Origin: Brachybacterium epidermidis
GTDB lineage: Bacteria > Actinomycetota > Actinomycetes > Actinomycetales > Dermabacteraceae
Assembly (NCBI RefSeq): GCF_015209585.1
Contig: NZ_JADEYR010000018.1
Location: forward strand, 1 to 52,026
Reading direction: 5' to 3'
Length of the DNA stretch: 52,026 bases
A program made the position numbers and the translations under genes. The number at the start of each line of letters is the position of its first letter. The stretch's first letter is position 1. Shown in pieces: positions 1 through 6,770 of this stretch. The notes under the pieces are model-generated. The model ran no database searches. It was given only the letters and a program-made list of their open reading frames with translations, and was not told the DNA's origin.

Positions 1-96
1 GACGTGACCATCACCCTGGCCGGCCAGGACATCACGGCCAAGGCCGAGCTCACCGACGATGCCCGCACCATCCTCAAGGCCCTCAAGATGACTTGA
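1..96 (+). CDS. 3' end of a CDS, probably an IS transposase
   Basis: An open frame enters from the left edge and stops at TGA 94-96, giving 31 residues that end in TILKALKMT. I do not recognise the family with certainty. The reason to call it a transposase is context: about 35 bp after its stop the sequence switches, without a spacer, into the middle of an NlpC/P60 gene on the other strand, as expected for the end of an insertion sequence. The segment TGACCCATGTGTCA (minus strand, around 95-110) would lie in the terminal repeat area. Only the tail is visible, so the product cannot be confirmed. Confidence 0.45.
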   Translation, partial: DVTITLAGQDITAKAELTDDARTILKALKMT

Positions 97-838
97 CACA
101 TGGGTCACTAAAGAGGTCCAACTCAGGCCACACGACGAGGTCGCCGGGCTGGGCCTCGGACTTGGAGATCTGGGTGCCGGCGTCGACCTGCTGGCCGGAG
201 GTGCGCGGAAGGTCGATGCCGACCTGCTTGTAGGCGTACTGGGTCAGGCCGGAGCAGTCGAAGCTCACGCCCGGGTTGCTCGAGCCCCAGGAGTAGTCGG
301 CTCCGATCTGGGTCCGTGCGGCGTCGACGATCGCCTGCCCGGTGCTGCTCGAGGAGGATGCGGCCGCAGGAACTGACGCACCGCCCCCGCCGATGCCGGG
401 GACGGAACCGTTGAGAGAGCCGCGCGTCTCGGAGCCCACCACGCCGTCGACCTGCAGCCCGTTGGTCTGCTGGTAGTCCTTCACCGCACTGTGGGTCAGT
501 GGGCCGAACTTCCCGTCGACGGCGAGTGAGGCGCCCTCATTGTTCAGTGCGGACTGGAGCTGCTCGACCGAGGCGCCCTGGGATCCCCAGCGAAGCTTCT
601 CGGAGGAGTGCAGCGCCTGCGCCGGTGCCGGAGCGGCGGGCGCGGCGGCCTGTGTGACTGCGGACGGCGCGGTGGCAGGCGCTGCGGGTGCTGCCTGGGC
701 CGCACCACCAGCGAAGGCGGAACCGAGCAGGACGGTGCCGAGGACGGCGGCGCCTCCGGTGCCGCGCAGGGCGGGGCCGCTGTGGCGAAGGGGGGTGACT
801 GCGCGGCCGGCCGCGCGATGGGAATTGCTCGTGGCCAT
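83..838 (-). pseudogene. NlpC/P60 peptidoglycan hydrolase truncated by an IS end
   Basis: The product is a secreted cell-wall endopeptidase. From the ATG at 838 (preceded by GGAGAA) there is a signal peptide with an Ala-rich hydrophobic stretch and an AQA-type cleavage region, then a peptidoglycan-binding domain 1 (LRWGSQGASVEQLQ through the VDGVVG segment). A short Ser-rich linker follows, then the start of an NlpC/P60 domain with its catalytic cysteine in SFDCSGLTQYAYK. The domain breaks off right after PGDLVVW. The remaining residues (PELDLFSDPCVKSS) are read from the inserted DNA. The catalytic His segment (normally GHVGIY-like) is missing, so the enzyme should be inactive. The longer open frame to 961 has no ribosome site and is not used. 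Confidence 0.85.
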
Positions 839-1180
839 GAATGTTCTCCGTGAATATCCCCGCGTGTATGCACGGGGCCGTCTGGCAAGTGGTCGCGGCA
901 ACGTCGACAGCAGGGCAAGCATCGCGAAGAAACTCTCATACCTCGTCGCCGGTAGAACCAACGTACCGACCGAGACACCCTCGGAATAGCGTCATGAGCG
1001 ACCCCGACCGACGATTTCGCCTTCCCTTGAACACTCTCGCGACATGGCCCCGGGTTCACACCCTCTCTTTACCAAAACCTGATGTCGAAATGGGGTAGAC
1101 GTCACGAGTGCAGTCGAGGTGGACGTACCCCATGTCGGTCACCGGCAGCAGATCGGCAGGAGAGAATGCCTTCGTGAGGC
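839..1180. other. Intergenic region between ccdA-like gene and NlpC/P60 gene
   Basis: No gene is supported here; the short open frames are GC-bias shadows. The part from 839 to about 1000 is the 5' leader of the minus-strand NlpC/P60 gene. I looked for a ydaO (c-di-AMP) riboswitch, common upstream of such genes in actinobacteria, and could not recognise its conserved segments. Around 1092-1131 there is an imperfect inverted repeat (GGGGTAGACGTC against GGACGTACCCC on the same strand), which may be the terminator of the operon ending at 1181. Confidence 0.4.
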
Positions 1181-2023
1181 TCACACGATGGGCTGGAACG
1201 TGGCGATGGAGCCTTGCAGCTGATCCATCCATGAGGCCCACATTCCCGTGAGCAGCAGCAGGCCGATCGCCATGAGTAGCGCCCCGGATAGGACTCCGAT
1301 GAGGCGGCGATGGCGTGCAAGTGCCCTGCTCACGCCCATCGCCCTGTCAAGCAGCAGGGCGCTGAGGACGAAGGGAACACCCAGTCCGAGCGAGTACGCG
1401 AGCGCCAGGGTCGCGCCCCGAGCTGCGGACGCTCCGTCGGCGCCGGCATCGAGGGAGAGGGCGATGATCGCGGCGTAGGTGGGGCCGATACATGGGGTCC
1501 AGCTCAGCCCGAAGACGAAGCCCATCAATGGGGCTCCCAGAAGGCCGGCATCAGGACGTTTCCTGGACACCTGGAGATTTCCCGTCAATCGAGGGAACAC
1601 ACCCATGAAAATGAGTCCCATGAACATGACGACGATGCCCGCCACCCGATTGATCCATACTGCGTGCGCCTGAAGGAGATATCCCATCGCGCCGGCGAAC
1701 CCGCCCAGCGCCATGAATACCACCGCGAAGCCCGCGACGAACAGCAAGCTACCGCCCAGCATTCTCCCAGTTCCCTCACGGAAAAAGGTCATCGGTCGTC
1801 CCGCACTCCCGGTATTCCCACGGGCGCCCCGGGGTGGCTTGGTGGTCTTCAGTCCTTGTCCGGCGAGCCCGGAGACGTAACCGAGGTAGCCCGGCACGAT
1901 GGGCAGCACGCACGGTGAGAGGAACGCGATCAGGCCTGCGATCGCGGCGACGGTGATGGCCAGCAGAAGAGACCCGGACAGGGCGATCGACTGGAAGGTC
2001 TCCGCGAGTCCGTTGGTGCTCAC
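1181..2023 (-). CDS. ccdA: CcdA/DsbD-type transmembrane thiol-disulfide transporter
   Basis: This 280-residue polytopic membrane protein of the CcdA family carries reducing equivalents from cytoplasmic thioredoxin across the membrane to extracytoplasmic thiol proteins. The two family cysteines are visible: C38 in the first helix (FLSPCVLPIVPGYLGYV) and C178 in a later helix (SWTPCIGP). About six hydrophobic helices are present, separated by a loop rich in Gly and charged residues (roughly 55-85). The start overlaps the stop of the tlpA-like gene by four bases (ATGA), so the two are translationally coupled. It is the last gene of the metal/thiol operon and would feed electrons to the TlpA-like lipoprotein. 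A role in cytochrome c maturation is the alternative, but no ResB/ResC genes are nearby. Confidence 0.92.
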   Translation of the reverse strand: MSTNGLAETFQSIALSGSLLLAITVAAIAGLIAFLSPCVLPIVPGYLGYVSGLAGQGLKTTKPPRGARGNTGSAGRPMTFFREGTGRMLGGSLLFVAGFAVVFMALGGFAGAMGYLLQAHAVWINRVAGIVVMFMGLIFMGVFPRLTGNLQVSRKRPDAGLLGAPLMGFVFGLSWTPCIGPTYAAIIALSLDAGADGASAARGATLALAYSLGLGVPFVLSALLLDRAMGVSRALARHRRLIGVLSGALLMAIGLLLLTGMWASWMDQLQGSIATFQPIV

Positions 2024-2619
2024 GCGGCTCCTTCGGCGAGGACGGCGTCGAGCATCGATCTCAGGATGGAGGGGTCGATCGCTCCAGAGATCCGACCTGC
2101 GACTCGGCCGTCATGGTCAAGGACGAGAGTGGTGGGGACTGCGTTGGGTGCGACTTGGCCGCGCAGCTGGTACATGATCTCTGCGTCAGAGTCCGGCAGC
2201 GACGGGTAGGTGATGCCGTAGGTCTCCTCGAAGGCCGCGGCGGGCCCTGCCGAGTCACGGACGTTTATCCCGATGAACGAGACGCCCTGGTCGGCGTACT
2301 CCTCGTGGATGGCCTGAAGATCCGGGGCCTCCACCCGGCATGGCGGGCAGGAGGCGTACCAGACGTTGACCACCAGCACCGATCCCCAGTGGTCTCTGGA
2401 GTCGAATCGTTCGCCGTCGTAGCTGGTCCCGGTGAACTCGACGGGTTCTGTGCGATCGGCGGGAGCGATCTCTGTGGTCACACCGTTGCCGGAGACGTCT
2501 CCGGCGTCCTCGGAGTCGTAGCGATCGCCGGTGTCAGTGCTGCCGCAGGCAGTGACCAAGCCGGTGGTGGCGAAGAGGCCGGTGGCGTACAGGATCCGTC
2601 GCCGGGAGTGGGTGCGCAT
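2020..2619 (-). CDS. TlpA/ResA-like thioredoxin-fold lipoprotein
   Basis: This 199-residue extracytoplasmic thiol-disulfide reductase starts with RRR followed by a hydrophobic stretch ending in a lipobox (LVTAC, lipidated Cys25). It therefore looks like a membrane-anchored lipoprotein and may use the Tat route. A charged linker (about 27-58) leads into a thioredoxin fold with the active-site pair C91-P-P-C94 in NVWYASCPPCRVEAPD and the cis-proline in NAVPTTLV. The family receives electrons from CcdA and reduces target disulfides. The gene overlaps ccdA by four bases and follows the VKOR gene by 65 bp, so the reducing and oxidising arms sit in one operon. Confidence 0.92.
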   Translation of the reverse strand: MRTHSRRRILYATGLFATTGLVTACGSTDTGDRYDSEDAGDVSGNGVTTEIAPADRTEPVEFTGTSYDGERFDSRDHWGSVLVVNVWYASCPPCRVEAPDLQAIHEEYADQGVSFIGINVRDSAGPAAAFEETYGITYPSLPDSDAEIMYQLRGQVAPNAVPTTLVLDHDGRVAGRISGAIDPSILRSMLDAVLAEGAA

Positions 2620-2684
2620 GTGCTCGCTCCTTCAAGGTGATTGCGGGGGTCGGGTGGAGGGGCTGGACGTGAGCTCGTTCGTGC

Positions 2685-3320
2685 CTAGAACAGCGTGGAC
2701 CAGTAGTCCCAGAACCTCACGGCGATGAGTGCCAGGATCACCAGGTACCAGGCCACGAGCACCGGGACGCGGAATTCGATCACGAGGCGGAGCGCCCGCC
2801 GACTGGCCGAGGTGGAGCTGTCTGCGAGCGCGCGGAGATGGTGGATCGTGGTGAACCAGAACAACGGGATCGTCACTGCCCACACGACCATGCAGTAGGG
2901 GCACAGTGCCCCGATCTCGTACAGGCTCTGCCCGATCAGCCACTGCACGAAGAGCACCGCGAAGGTCACGCCCGCCTGGATGAGCGCACTCATCCACCGC
3001 GCCACGCGCGCACCGGCGAGGAACGCGAATCCGAGGGAGAGAACGGCCGCGAAGCCGGCGATGCCGAGGATCGGATTGGGGATGCCGAAGGCTGAGGCCT
3101 GCGGGGTGTCCATCACGGAGCCGCAGGAGAGCACCGGATTGAGACTGCACGAGGGGACGTAGCTGGGGTCCTCGATCAGAGCGATCTTCTCGACCAGCAG
3201 CACGACGGCCATGACCAGGCCGATTGCGCCGGTGACGGTGAAGAGCATCCCCAGGCCGCGCGACTTCCTCGTCTCCCGAGGCGGCCGGGCGGCCGGGCTG
3301 TTAGCCTTCGAGTGCGGCAT
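2685..3320 (-). CDS. Vitamin K epoxide reductase (VKOR) family membrane oxidase
   Basis: VKOR homologues replace DsbB in actinobacteria, re-oxidising DsbA-like proteins and passing the electrons to quinone. The 211-residue protein has about four to five transmembrane helices and both family cysteine pairs: C58 and C66 in the loop (PSCSLNPVLSCGSVM) and the CxxC C140-P-Y-C143 next to the quinone site. The chosen start is the ATG at 3320, which lies inside the 3' end of the DsbA-like gene with a 20-bp overlap; the longer open frame upstream is only that gene in another phase. Its position next to a DsbA-like partner supports a functional oxidase pair. Confidence 0.93.
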   Translation of the reverse strand: MPHSKANSPAARPPRETRKSRGLGMLFTVTGAIGLVMAVVLLVEKIALIEDPSYVPSCSLNPVLSCGSVMDTPQASAFGIPNPILGIAGFAAVLSLGFAFLAGARVARWMSALIQAGVTFAVLFVQWLIGQSLYEIGALCPYCMVVWAVTIPLFWFTTIHHLRALADSSTSASRRALRLVIEFRVPVLVAWYLVILALIAVRFWDYWSTLF

Positions 3321-3951
3321 CGAGAGGATCCGTGAGGTCCTGGACGCGGGTGGGCTCCAGGCGCTCCCCGTCGACGAAGAAGGTGGGGGTGCTGGTGACA
3401 CCGAGTGCTTCGGCGTCGGCAGCACTCTGCTCGATACGCGCGAGGGTGGCCGGATCGTCATAGACCTGCTCGAAGCGCTCCATGTCCAGCCCGAGCTCTT
3501 CGGCATACCCGAAGAAGGCCTCACGCTGCGATGTCTCCTGGTGACTCCACTCGGTGGCGTTGTCGAACAGCGCCTTGTACATGGCCTCAAACTCGCCCTG
3601 CGCACCTGCGGCCTCAGCCGCCTTGGCGGCTTCGACGGAATTGCCGTGCAACGGCAGGTACCGCACCACGAAGGTCACGCGGTCGCCGTACTCGGCGCGG
3701 ATCTCCTCGACCGCGGGATACAGGGACAGACAGGCCTCACATTCGAAGTCGAGGTACTCCACGAAGACGACGTCGCTGCTGCCCTCGGACAGCCGGGGAC
3801 TGTCTTCTCGCACGAGCTGGGCCGACGCGGATCCCGTGTCCTCGGCCGGCGCCGATTCCTGCTCATCGGGGTCGAGGAAGATGATGAACCCGGCGAGGAC
3901 CAGCGCAGCCACTGCGATCAGTCCGAGAGTGAATTTCGTGCTCCTGCTCAT
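3301..3951 (-). CDS. DsbA-family membrane-anchored thiol oxidoreductase
   Basis: This 216-residue protein has an N-terminal signal-anchor (residues about 8-26), an acidic linker, then a DsbA/thioredoxin_4 fold. The active site is C71-E-A-C74 in EYLDFECEACLSLYPA, and the cis-proline lies in VTSTPTFFVDG. The family forms disulfides in exported proteins and is recharged by VKOR, whose gene overlaps the 3' end. Its ATG overlaps the stop of the upstream P-type ATPase gene by four bases (ATGA), so it is co-transcribed with a metal exporter. The CEAC pair is unlike the CPHC of classical DsbA, which leaves open a reductase or isomerase role. Confidence 0.92.
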   Translation of the reverse strand: MSRSTKFTLGLIAVAALVLAGFIIFLDPDEQESAPAEDTGSASAQLVREDSPRLSEGSSDVVFVEYLDFECEACLSLYPAVEEIRAEYGDRVTFVVRYLPLHGNSVEAAKAAEAAGAQGEFEAMYKALFDNATEWSHQETSQREAFFGYAEELGLDMERFEQVYDDPATLARIEQSAADAEALGVTSTPTFFVDGERLEPTRVQDLTDPLDAALEG

Positions 3952-5990
3952 GCAACGGGCCTTCCGACAGTTGACGTCTCACGCAGATCCTGCCCGACCG
4001 GACTGGACGGCTCCTGCGCGCCTACCCCTGGAGTGCGTGCGGCCCGCATGCCATTGGCGATCACCACGACCTCGGCGACCTCGTGCACGAGCACCACCGC
4101 GGCCAGACCCAGCACCCCGAACAGTGCTAGTGGGAACAGCACCACGATGATCGCCAGGGCGAGGACGATGTTCTCAGTCATGATGCGGTGACCCCGGCGA
4201 GCATGAGCCAATGCGGCAGGGATCTGCCGCAGATCAGTGCCGGTGAAGGCGACGTCGGCCGACTCGACTGCTGCTGCCGTGCCGGTCGCTCCCATCGCGA
4301 TGCCCACCGTCGCTGACGCGAGGGCCGGCGCGTCGTTGATGCCGTCTCCGATCATCGCGGTCGGAGCCCGCTCCGAGAGGCGACGGACGTAGGCGGCCTT
4401 GTCAGCGGGCAGCTGCTCGGCATGGACTTCCTCGATGCCGGCCTCTGCCGCGATTGCGTGGGCGGTCAGGGCGTTGTCGCCGGTAAGCATGACGGTGCGG
4501 ATGCCTTGGGCATGCAATGCAGCCACCGTCGCGGCCGCCTCGGGACGCAGCTCGTCGCGGATACCGACAGCGCCGATCACATGGCTGTCCTCCTCGACCA
4601 TGACGACGCTCATGCCACGCGATGCCATCTCGTGGGTGCGGTTCCTGAATTGGCCAGGGGAGATCCAGCGGGGACTTCCCACGCGGATCACCCGGCCATG
4701 GATGCTTCCGGTGATGCCGTATCCGGGGACTTCCTGGACGTCGTCAGCGTCCACCGCGGCATCCGTTGCGGCGAGGACTGCGGCGGCGAGGGGATGGGCG
4801 CTGGCGGACTCGAGAGCAGCGGCCGCCGCGAGGACCTCCTCGCGGCTGCGGCCTTCACTTGTGGCGACGTCCACGACGCGGGGTTCGTTACGGGTGAGCG
4901 TCCCGGTCTTGTCCAGAGCCACAGTGCGGATCGCCCCCAGCTGTTCGAATGCGGCGCCGGACTTGATGACCACGCCGAGCTTGCTCGCGGAGCCGATCGA
5001 AGAGATGACCGTCACCGGCACAGCGATGGCTAACGCGCAGGGCGACGCGGCGACGAGCACCACCAGGGCGCGCTCGGTCCAAGTTGCCGGGTCTCCGGTG
5101 AGGACGCCAATGAGTGCGACCAGTGCGGCGACGATCAGCACCACCGGGACGAGGGGACGGGCAATGCGATCAGCGAGGCGGGCACGTTCACCCTTGGCGG
5201 CATGGGCCTGCTCGACCAAGCGCACGATCTGGGTCAGTGAATTGTCCCGACCATCAGCAGTAGCGCGTAGCGCTAGCGAGCCCGAGCCGTTGACGGAGCC
5301 CGCATGCACCTCGTCTCCGGGGCCGACCTCGACCGGTATGGACTCGCCGGTGATCGCCGAAGTATTCATCCAGGAGCGCCCAGAGAGGATCACACCGTCC
5401 GTGGCAACCTTGTCGCCCGCACCGAGCAGGAGCACGTCCTCGGTGCGGACCTCTCCGGCCGCGATGGTCTGCGGCCCGCCCGGACGTGAAACGCGGGCAG
5501 TCTCGGGGATGAGGGCAAGCAGCGCCCGCAGGCCTTGCTTCGCGCGATCCATCGACCGGTCCTCCAACGCCTCCGCCAGAGAGAACAAGAACGCCAAGGC
5601 CGCGGCTTCACCGAAGTGCCCTAACAGCACCGCACCGAGCGCGGCAATGGTCATCAGCAGGCCGACGCCAAGCCGACCGCGTCCACGGCCCTGCACTAGG
5701 CGACGCAGAGTGCCGGGGACGAACGTCCAGGCCCCGGCCAGCAGGGCGAGAACGTGGGCCGCGAGACCGGCTGTATTGAGTCCTGCCCATCCCGTCAAGA
5801 GCCCCAGCACCCACAAGACACCAGAGGTGATCGGCAGCAGCAGCGCGCGATCGTGCCACCACGGTGAGAGCTGTTCGAGCTCGAGTGCCTCCGGCGGATC
5901 CGTCAGGCCGCTACTTCCGCAACATGCATCCTCCACCACTGGGGCCACGGGCGGTGCGGGCTTCTCGGGGCCGCAGCATTCGTCGCTCAT
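3948..5990 (-). CDS. P1B-type heavy-metal-exporting ATPase (CadA/CtpG-like)
   Basis: This 680-residue P-type ATPase should pump soft divalent metals out of the cell. It has the phosphorylation loop DKTGTLTRN, the TGES motif (ITGESIPVE) and the GDGINDAPALA hinge. The transmembrane metal motif reads SPC (VAASPCALAIAVPV), not CPC, and the last helix has HEVAEVVVIANG. SPC is typical of the P1B-4 (CoaT/CtpD) branch, so cadmium/lead specificity rests on the neighbouring sensor. There is no HMA domain; instead the N-terminus carries two Cys pairs (DECCGP and DACCGS). The start at 5990 overlaps the regulator's stop by ATGA, and the frame continues upstream only as an artefact. The gene is translationally coupled to both neighbours. 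Confidence 0.92.
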   Translation of the reverse strand: MSDECCGPEKPAPPVAPVVEDACCGSSGLTDPPEALELEQLSPWWHDRALLLPITSGVLWVLGLLTGWAGLNTAGLAAHVLALLAGAWTFVPGTLRRLVQGRGRGRLGVGLLMTIAALGAVLLGHFGEAAALAFLFSLAEALEDRSMDRAKQGLRALLALIPETARVSRPGGPQTIAAGEVRTEDVLLLGAGDKVATDGVILSGRSWMNTSAITGESIPVEVGPGDEVHAGSVNGSGSLALRATADGRDNSLTQIVRLVEQAHAAKGERARLADRIARPLVPVVLIVAALVALIGVLTGDPATWTERALVVLVAASPCALAIAVPVTVISSIGSASKLGVVIKSGAAFEQLGAIRTVALDKTGTLTRNEPRVVDVATSEGRSREEVLAAAAALESASAHPLAAAVLAATDAAVDADDVQEVPGYGITGSIHGRVIRVGSPRWISPGQFRNRTHEMASRGMSVVMVEEDSHVIGAVGIRDELRPEAAATVAALHAQGIRTVMLTGDNALTAHAIAAEAGIEEVHAEQLPADKAAYVRRLSERAPTAMIGDGINDAPALASATVGIAMGATGTAAAVESADVAFTGTDLRQIPAALAHARRGHRIMTENIVLALAIIVVLFPLALFGVLGLAAVVLVHEVAEVVVIANGMRAARTPGVGAQEPSSPVGQDLRETSTVGRPVA

Positions 5991-6367
5991 CGCGTGCCCG
6001 CCTTGGAACGCACCTCGACGGAGGCATCGCAGCACAGCGGGATGGCGCAGTCCTCATCGGTGCACGGACGGCCATCATCGACCGCCAGCACAGTCTCGAC
6101 CAGCCCTGAGAGCGCCTTGGTCAGATGCGCGTCGGCGATCTCGTAGCGCGTGCGCCGCCCCTCGGGGGAAGCGACCACGATGCCACAGCCGCTCAGGCAG
6201 GAGAGGTGATTGGACACGTTGGTACGGGTCAGCGACAGCTCTTCCGCCAGTACGGCGGTATAGCCGGGATGGTCGAGGATCGACAGCAGGATGCGGGACC
6301 GGGTTGGGTCGGCCATGGCACGGCCGAGACGATTCATGACCTCGAGGCGCGAAGCTTTAGTCAGCAT
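5987..6367 (-). CDS. cmtR: CmtR-like ArsR-family Cd(II)/Pb(II)-sensing repressor
   Basis: This 126-residue winged-helix repressor heads the metal/thiol operon. The recognition helix is in LTRTNVSNHLSCLSGCGIVVAS. With the ATG at 6367 as residue 1, the cysteines fall at C57, C61 and C102, exactly the numbering of the metal ligands established for Mycobacterium tuberculosis CmtR, which senses Cd and Pb and controls the P-type ATPase CtpG. Extra cysteines lie in the tail (C107 and the CC pair after IPL). The 172-residue open frame upstream of 6367 has no homology and is excluded. Metal binding should release DNA and induce the ATPase and the thiol genes together. Confidence 0.93.
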   Translation of the reverse strand: MLTKASRLEVMNRLGRAMADPTRSRILLSILDHPGYTAVLAEELSLTRTNVSNHLSCLSGCGIVVASPEGRRTRYEIADAHLTKALSGLVETVLAVDDGRPCTDEDCAIPLCCDASVEVRSKAGTR

Positions 6368-6380
6368 GCACTGACCATAC
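6360..6380 (-). promoter_or_regulatory. Possible cmtR operator and leaderless promoter
   Basis: An imperfect palindrome GTCAGCATGCACTGAC (6360-6375) spans the cmtR start codon. A TATGGT hexamer on the minus strand (6380-6375) sits only about 7 nt before the ATG, which would place transcription start at or next to the start codon, as in leaderless actinobacterial genes. No Shine-Dalgarno sequence is seen. Operator function is inferred from position only. Confidence 0.4.
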
Positions 6381-6408
6381 AGCTGCGGCTGCCGCCAGCG
6401 GTACCGCC

Positions 6409-6603
6409 TTGACGCGGGCAGTGATGTTCTCAGCCGCCACCCGCAACTCACAGATGGTCCTCCCGCTCGCGCTATCGCTTCCCGATGCCCTGGCGATCGC
6501 ACCACGCGCAGTGGTTACTCAGACTCTCGTCGAACTCATCGCCATGATCGTCCTCGTCCGCCTCCTACCTGCCACCGTCCCGAGGAAGACGACAATCCCG
6601 TAA
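6409..6603 (+). pseudogene. C-terminal remnant of an ACR3/ArsB-type arsenite permease
   Basis: The 64-residue frame (FSAATRNSQMVLPLALSLP, then VVTQTLVELIAMIVLVRLLP) matches what I know of the last two transmembrane helices of bile-acid/ACR3-superfamily arsenic resistance permeases, which are about 330-370 residues long. Upstream of about 6409 the frame runs into Ala-rich sequence with no family resemblance, directly against the divergent cmtR promoter. The gene has therefore lost roughly its first four fifths. The TTG at its head is not a credible start. It marks an earlier arsenic resistance gene at this site. Confidence 0.75.
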
Positions 6604-6725
6604 CTGGTCGTTTAGGACACGGGTGCCCGCCGGGATGCCCCTCGGCGGTGCACGCAGACTGCAACGTCGCCACGAGCTGCGTTCACCGCTGTGCGCGGCT
6701 CGGCGGAGAGTAATTCTCAACCGAA

Positions 6726-6753
6726 CGATGCCGACCCCCGGTAATCGGGGCAT
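6726..6753. repeat. Short hairpin left of the IS element
   Basis: CGATGCC (6726-6732) pairs with GGCATCG (6747-6753) around a GC-rich loop. There is no T-run after it on either strand. It could be a weak terminator for the decayed permease gene or part of the former IS target. The rest of 6604-6770 shows nothing recognisable. Confidence 0.4.
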
Positions 6754-6770
6754 CGTCCATATCTCCTCGG

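Noticed and set aside
839..1020. ydaO/c-di-AMP riboswitch before the NlpC/P60 gene
   Set aside because: Expected for some actinobacterial cell-wall hydrolases, but I could not find the conserved segments; a covariance search would decide.
4399..6339. Plus-strand open frame of 646 codons opposite the metal ATPase and cmtR
   Set aside because: Ser/Ala/Arg-rich shadow of two well-supported genes.
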